A stretch of 64,000 bases of DNA from Gulosibacter macacae. Its GTDB lineage: Bacteria; Actinomycetota; Actinomycetes; Actinomycetales; Microbacteriaceae. The stretch covers positions 62,001 to 126,000 of the forward strand of contig NZ_RQVS01000008.1 of NCBI RefSeq assembly GCF_003865375.1. The letters are read 5' to 3'. Position numbers and translations under genes: made by a program. The notes under the pieces are model-generated. The model was given only the letters and a program-made list of their open reading frames with translations, did not search any database and was not told where the DNA came from. This document shows positions 60,253-64,000 of this stretch, in pieces. Every line of letters begins with the position of its first letter. Within the stretch, counting starts at the first letter, position 1.

Positions 60253-61854
60253 CTAGAGCTGTTTCGGGTATCCCTCTGCGCGGAATCGTGAGCCCCAGAT
60301 ACCAGACTTACCAGGAGCAATGATGCCGTTTGGGTCGAGTGAGTCCTTGATCTGTTCATTGAAGCGGCGCTGAGCGTGATCGTTGAAGCCGAACTGCTCG
60401 GCAGCAAGGTCCATGAACGACAGGTGGGCGCGATACTCGCCGTATCCCATTTTGCCGGCCCTTGCGACCATCTTCTTGGCGGCCGCGTATGCGCGATCGA
60501 CCTGTTCTGGATTCTTCGTGTCGAATGGAATGACGTTGATGAATGTCGTCGAGCGGGCGTTAATGGGCAGCAGTCCACCGAGGTAATCGATACCTGCCTC
60601 GGCGCACATGTCTTCCATCAGTTTCTGTGCTTCGGCAGCGTGGCGCGACGTCAGCGGAATGACCGGTGAGAAGTCCACGTGGCCGCCCTCATCACCACCT
60701 GACCAGGCCGCCATCTTGTAAAGATCGAGGTTAGGCACGCCAATCATGATCTGCTCGTGAGGGTTTGGCAACGTTTCCCATTCATCAGCACCGTACTTTG
60801 CGCCAATGATTTCAACTGTGGGGATTTCAAGGAAGCGCGCGCGCAAGCGAGCGTAGTTGTGGTCAACAACTGTTTCGTCCCCGTAGAGTGCGAAACGCAT
60901 CATCCAGCGGCCGAGGCCCATCTCTTCGGCGATCTTCTGAATAATCTCATCTGGCATCTGCCCGGGGCCGTCATACCATTCCGCGCGAGTGGTGAGCATG
61001 GACGCCATGATGAGCGTGTTTGACAACTGAGGTCGCATGTCGATGACGCGAGCCAGCATCAGTTCGCGGAGGGCGTCGATGACGCTCGGCAATTGTGAGT
61101 CGTCCCACAGCTTCAGCCAAAGGGGCATGTACACCTCGGGTTTGGGCATCAACCAGTAGCCCATCTTGGTGACAATGCCGAAGTTCGACTGCATAAACAT
61201 CTCGGTTGACGTGGGGCCAAGGCCGCGCTTGTACAGTGGCCAGGTGGGGTTGTTGTCCATCGCGCCGCTGCCGGTACGAATGAGATCGCCATTCGGGAGG
61301 ACAACCTCAAAGCCGCAGTGGGAGGCTTGGTCGATGGAGTACGGCATGTAGGTGAGGCCGTGGTCGAGGGTGTTGGAGACGACGCCGCCCCAGCCCACGT
61401 CAACGATCGAGGCGACTAGGTCGTGACCGCCTTCCTTGATAGCGGCGTGCAGGTCGATCCAATTGACTCCAGGCTCAAGCATCGCGTAGCCAAGTTCTTC
61501 GTTGATCTCGAGGACCTTGTTCATTGCCTTGAACGAGATCATTACAGTTCCGCGCAGTTGTGGAGCGGCGCCACCGTAGCCGTTGTTCTTGCCGCGGCCA
61601 ATTGGCCAGAGTGGAATGCGGTGCTTATTTGCGAGCTTCACGATGACTTGAACATCTTCGGTGCTACGCGGGCTGACGACTGCCGAGGCGAGGTTCGTCG
61701 CTGTGCCGGGTACCTGATACGGGTCTTTGAATTCGGCCAGGACTTCAGGGTCAGTGGTTACCTTTTCGGCGCCAATGGCATCGGCGAAGGCTTGAAGCGC
61801 CAGATCGAGTTGTTCCTCGGTTACGCCAGGAGGGGTCGGTCGTTCGGTGGTCAT
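60253..61854 (-). CDS. VAO-family flavoenzyme, eugenol/4-alkylphenol oxidase or 4-cresol dehydrogenase type
   Basis: The 533-residue protein has the PCMH FAD-binding domain (GRGKNNGYGGAAPQLRG) and the VAO C-terminal cap. His392 in EGGHVDFSP matches the residue that covalently binds FAD in VAO and eugenol oxidase, and Asp152 in VDVGWGG matches the catalytic Asp of these enzymes. The family oxidises para-substituted phenols (vanillyl alcohol, eugenol, 4-cresol, 4-alkylphenols) through a quinone methide. Its C-terminus LDPNGIIAPGKSGIW is conserved. Substrate inferred as a 4-substituted phenol. A second ATG at 61857 would add one residue. Confidence 0.9.
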   Translation of the reverse strand: MTTERPTPPGVTEEQLDLALQAFADAIGAEKVTTDPEVLAEFKDPYQVPGTATNLASAVVSPRSTEDVQVIVKLANKHRIPLWPIGRGKNNGYGGAAPQLRGTVMISFKAMNKVLEINEELGYAMLEPGVNWIDLHAAIKEGGHDLVASIVDVGWGGVVSNTLDHGLTYMPYSIDQASHCGFEVVLPNGDLIRTGSGAMDNNPTWPLYKRGLGPTSTEMFMQSNFGIVTKMGYWLMPKPEVYMPLWLKLWDDSQLPSVIDALRELMLARVIDMRPQLSNTLIMASMLTTRAEWYDGPGQMPDEIIQKIAEEMGLGRWMMRFALYGDETVVDHNYARLRARFLEIPTVEIIGAKYGADEWETLPNPHEQIMIGVPNLDLYKMAAWSGGDEGGHVDFSPVIPLTSRHAAEAQKLMEDMCAEAGIDYLGGLLPINARSTTFINVIPFDTKNPEQVDRAYAAAKKMVARAGKMGYGEYRAHLSFMDLAAEQFGFNDHAQRRFNEQIKDSLDPNGIIAPGKSGIWGSRFRAEGYPKQL

Positions 61855-62051
61855 CATGTCCTCTTCTCTTCGTTGAGCGAACGGTCGTTGCGGACGACTT
61901 CTCCGGTTCTATCCCTGCCCGAGCGTGCGACTTCGATCCAGTGCATTCCCGGCACTGTTCCGTGCAGTTTCGGCACGGATGCGTGGGTGCCTCTCGTGCG
62001 CGACCCACACTGAAATGCATGGATCGCAACGAAGCGTGAAGGAGGGTCCTA

Positions 62052-62828
62052 ATGTCGAAAGGTCGACTCGAAGGCAAAGTGGTGCTACTCACTGGTATCG
62101 GTAGCGGGATGGGACGAGTAACTGCAGTATTGTTCGCAGCCCAGGGAGCAACTGTTGTCGGATGTGGGCTGAGTGTTGAGCGTTCTGCCGAGACCGCGCG
62201 GCAGATTGAAGCAGCTGGCGGCAGCATTGATGTGACCGCACCGGTCGACCTGGCAGATCGGAACCAGGTCGCAGCGTGGATAGAAGGTGCCAAACAGCGA
62301 CACGGTCGCATCGACGTGCTCTACAACAATGCGAGCATGCCGAAGTTCGGTCCCTTCCATGAGCAGCCGGTTGAGGATTATGAGTTCACCATCAAGAACG
62401 AACTAGACCTGGTCTGGCACGCTTGTCAGCTTGCCTGGCCCCACCTCGTTGAATCGAAGGGCGCAATTGTAAACATTGCCTCCGTCGCGGGTCTCCAGGG
62501 CGCGCGAGCATTGACTCAGGCTGCGCACGCCGCGGCGAAAGGTGGAGTGCTTGCGCTTACCCGGCAGCTAGCTGCCGAAGGAGTCGCGCGGGGTGTTCGA
62601 GTCAACTCAATCTGTCCGGGTGTGATGTCCACGCCTCCGATTGTGCGATTGTACGAAGAGCTAGGGGACAAGGCCCCGGTGGTGCCGATTGTGGAGCGTG
62701 TGCTCGGTGGTCACCCTGGCGATCCCCAGGCGGTTGCCTGGGCCGGTGTCTATCTCGCATCGGATGAAGCTGCCTGGGTGACTGGTGCCAACATCGTTGT
62801 CGACGGCGGAGCCGCTGCCTACATGTAG
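62052..62828 (+). CDS. Short-chain dehydrogenase with His in place of the catalytic Tyr
   Basis: The 258-residue protein has the SDR motifs TGIGSGMG, YNNAS, catalytic Ser144 (NIASVAG) and Lys163, but the Tyr of YxxxK is His159 (QAAHAAAKGG). The C-terminal GANIVVDGGAAAYM is normal. Such proteins form a recognisable sub-group. If active, it may oxidise a secondary alcohol formed by the VAO-type enzyme. It is divergent from that gene and 3' of it lies a hairpin and then an operator-like element. Confidence 0.82.
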   Translation: MSKGRLEGKVVLLTGIGSGMGRVTAVLFAAQGATVVGCGLSVERSAETARQIEAAGGSIDVTAPVDLADRNQVAAWIEGAKQRHGRIDVLYNNASMPKFGPFHEQPVEDYEFTIKNELDLVWHACQLAWPHLVESKGAIVNIASVAGLQGARALTQAAHAAAKGGVLALTRQLAAEGVARGVRVNSICPGVMSTPPIVRLYEELGDKAPVVPIVERVLGGHPGDPQAVAWAGVYLASDEAAWVTGANIVVDGGAAAYM

Positions 62829-62841
62829 CAACTCAAATCGG

Positions 62842-62879
62842 GAATGCCCGCGCGTCGTTCGATCGCCGCCCGGGCATTC
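62842..62879 (+). terminator. Terminator after the SDR gene
   Basis: GAATGCCCG (62842-62850) pairs with CGGGCATTC (62871-62879); it ends the SDR transcript before the next promoter. Confidence 0.75.
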
Positions 62880-62894
62880 TCATTGACACCTTCC

Positions 62895-62914
62895 GATACG
62901 GTGCGTAGCGTATC
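62895..62914. promoter_or_regulatory. Operator-like element upstream of the FAH-family gene
   Basis: GATACGGTGCGTAGCGTATC (62895-62914) contains TACG-GTG-CGTA and outer GATACG/CGTATC arms. It lies 33 bp before the FAH gene. The half GATACGGTGCGT is shared with 57815-57828. Confidence 0.72.
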
Positions 62915-62947
62915 TACAAAAGAATCATCCCACGAAGGAGGCCAGCA

Positions 62948-63961
62948 ATGAAGCTGGGACGAATCGCTGTTACAAGCCCGGACGGTGAACAGATCCGAGT
63001 TGTCGCAGTTGAGCCCGATGCCGGGCGGGTCATTGACCTGAAGAAGGCATTCGCGCTGTCACTGCAACGTCGAGGTGCCACCGTTGACGGCTCACGTCAC
63101 GTTGCGCACGCGCTTTTCGGCGACATGACCCAAGGAATCGCGACGGGGGACTTCTTTCTTGACGCGGCGCACGACGCACTCGTTGCGGCCGATGATGCAT
63201 CCTTCGACATTGACGAGGTCTCGTGGCGTGCGGCAATCAAGCCTCCGGTGATTCGAGACGCGCTCACCTTCAATGGGCACATTAAGAATTTCTTTGGCAA
63301 TGTCATGAAGAGCAAGCCCACGCGGGCGGTGTACGAACGACCCGGATACTTCAAGGGCACCACGTCGACGATCTACGGTCACGGCGAGACCATTCCCTAC
63401 CCAGCGTTTTCAGCGCAGCTCGATTACGAGCTTGAGATCGGTTATGTGATCGGTAAACCGGGACGCAATCTCACCCCGGACCAGGCTTGGGGCAAGGTTT
63501 TCGGGATCACAATCTTCAACGACTGGAGCCTGCGCGACGTGCAGAAGCTTGAGTCGCCAATCGGCATGGGTGCTCAGCACTCCAAGGATTTCGCCTACGG
63601 CATCGGGCCTTGGATCACCACCATTGACGAGATTGAGTCAGTGATTGGCCTCAAGGGGCAGGTTCGAGTCAACGGGGAAGTTTGGTCAGATACGAAAGTG
63701 GATGACTTCATCTGGACTCCGGGAGAAACAGTTGCCTACGCATCGGAGCTCAATGGTCTCCAAGCAGGAGACGTGATTGGGTCGGGCACCATGGCATTCG
63801 GTGCGGGCGTAGAGCTTGGTCGCTTTGTCGCTCCGGGCGATGTGGTCGAACTCGAGCTCGAGGGAGTCGGAACGCTTCGTAATCAGATCGCTGCTGAAAA
63901 GGAGTCACCGGCCTGGTGGCCGACGCCTCAGCCCTACCCTTTCGAGGAGGGCCAGGCATGA
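62948..63961 (+). CDS. Fumarylacetoacetate hydrolase-family enzyme
   Basis: The 337-residue protein has the FAH C-terminal domain with acidic metal ligands in LDYELEIGYVIG and FNDWSLRD, plus GSGTMAFGAGVELGRF. Members hydrolyse C-C bonds of acylpyruvates or isomerise and decarboxylate ring-cleavage products. Here it likely handles a product of extradiol or gentisate-type cleavage. ATG follows AAGGAGG; its end overlaps the next gene by ATGA. Confidence 0.87.
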   Translation: MKLGRIAVTSPDGEQIRVVAVEPDAGRVIDLKKAFALSLQRRGATVDGSRHVAHALFGDMTQGIATGDFFLDAAHDALVAADDASFDIDEVSWRAAIKPPVIRDALTFNGHIKNFFGNVMKSKPTRAVYERPGYFKGTTSTIYGHGETIPYPAFSAQLDYELEIGYVIGKPGRNLTPDQAWGKVFGITIFNDWSLRDVQKLESPIGMGAQHSKDFAYGIGPWITTIDEIESVIGLKGQVRVNGEVWSDTKVDDFIWTPGETVAYASELNGLQAGDVIGSGTMAFGAGVELGRFVAPGDVVELELEGVGTLRNQIAAEKESPAWWPTPQPYPFEEGQA

Positions 63962-64000
63962 CACCGCGGAAGCCGGTTCGCCGGATCGTCACCGGGCATG
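63958..64000 (+). CDS. Start of a cupin-like gene (truncated by the window)
   Basis: Only 14 codons are visible (MTPRKPVRRIVTGH). The R-R-I-V-T-G-H pattern is common at the N-terminus of small cupin-domain proteins from catabolic clusters. The ATG overlaps the FAH stop. Assignment is weak because of the short length. Confidence 0.4.
   Translation, partial: MTPRKPVRRIVTGH

Overview
The window comes from a high-GC actinobacterium, most likely a member of the Microbacteriaceae. The evidence is the strong G/C third-position bias, frequent ATGA/GTGA gene overlaps, the fused CopD-CtaG protein, the PucR and Abhydrolase_9 families, and short intergenic repeats of the type common in that family. The genus cannot be fixed from the sequence alone. 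About 65 protein genes, one tRNA, one IS481-type insertion sequence and four families of short dispersed repeats can be supported.

Left part (1-21.5 kb): the end of a 2-oxoacid dehydrogenase operon (E1 alpha tail, E1 beta, E2); a YcaQ-like winged-helix protein; a zinc uptake operon (lipoprotein, ATPase, two permeases) ending in its Fur/Zur-type regulator; an IS481-family element with three small cargo-like genes; a PucR regulator facing an operon of sodium/solute symporter, ureohydrolase and thiamine-diphosphate enzyme (a candidate guanidino/2-ketoarginine route); zinc-free ribosomal proteins L28-L33-S14; an HU protein; CopD-CtaG and a PIF1-like helicase.

Middle (21.5-42.1 kb): Abhydrolase_9 protein, YceI, a monomeric sarcosine oxidase-like enzyme, SDR, GNAT, Bcr/CflA exporter, YczE-like membrane protein, Mrr-type restriction enzyme, amidase, MBL-fold protein, GNAT and a degenerate nucleotidyltransferase. 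Then a LysR-controlled protocatechuate 4,5-cleavage operon (ligJ, ligK, ligI, fused ligAB, ligC) with two extra genes, an aldo/keto reductase and a leaderless ModA-like protein. No LigU-type tautomerase is visible. Four repeat families are scattered through this part. A tRNA-Gly(CCC) at 42.03-42.10 kb has a second copy of its 3' end 76 bp away, which looks like an attachment-site scar.

Right part (42.8-64 kb, open at the right end): a ferritin gene is followed by a catabolic region whose codon use looks less G/C-biased by eye. It holds a thiolase-like/Zn-ribbon/aldolase module, an ornithine-cyclodeaminase-family protein, an aldehyde dehydrogenase with LysR, a meta-cleavage-type operon (flavin monooxygenase, extradiol dioxygenase, leaderless NMT1-like protein, OYE-type reductase, EthD-like protein), a ribose-type ABC transporter, an AraC regulator, a vanillyl-alcohol-oxidase/4-alkylphenol-oxidase-like flavoenzyme, an SDR with His in place of the catalytic Tyr, an FAH-family hydrolase and the start of a cupin-like gene. 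A TACG-N3-CGTA operator-like motif recurs at several of its promoters, and a perfect LacI-type palindrome precedes the transporter binding protein. I infer an acquired, multi-regulated pathway for a phenolic (perhaps 4-alkylphenol or lignin-derived) substrate; the exact substrate is unknown.
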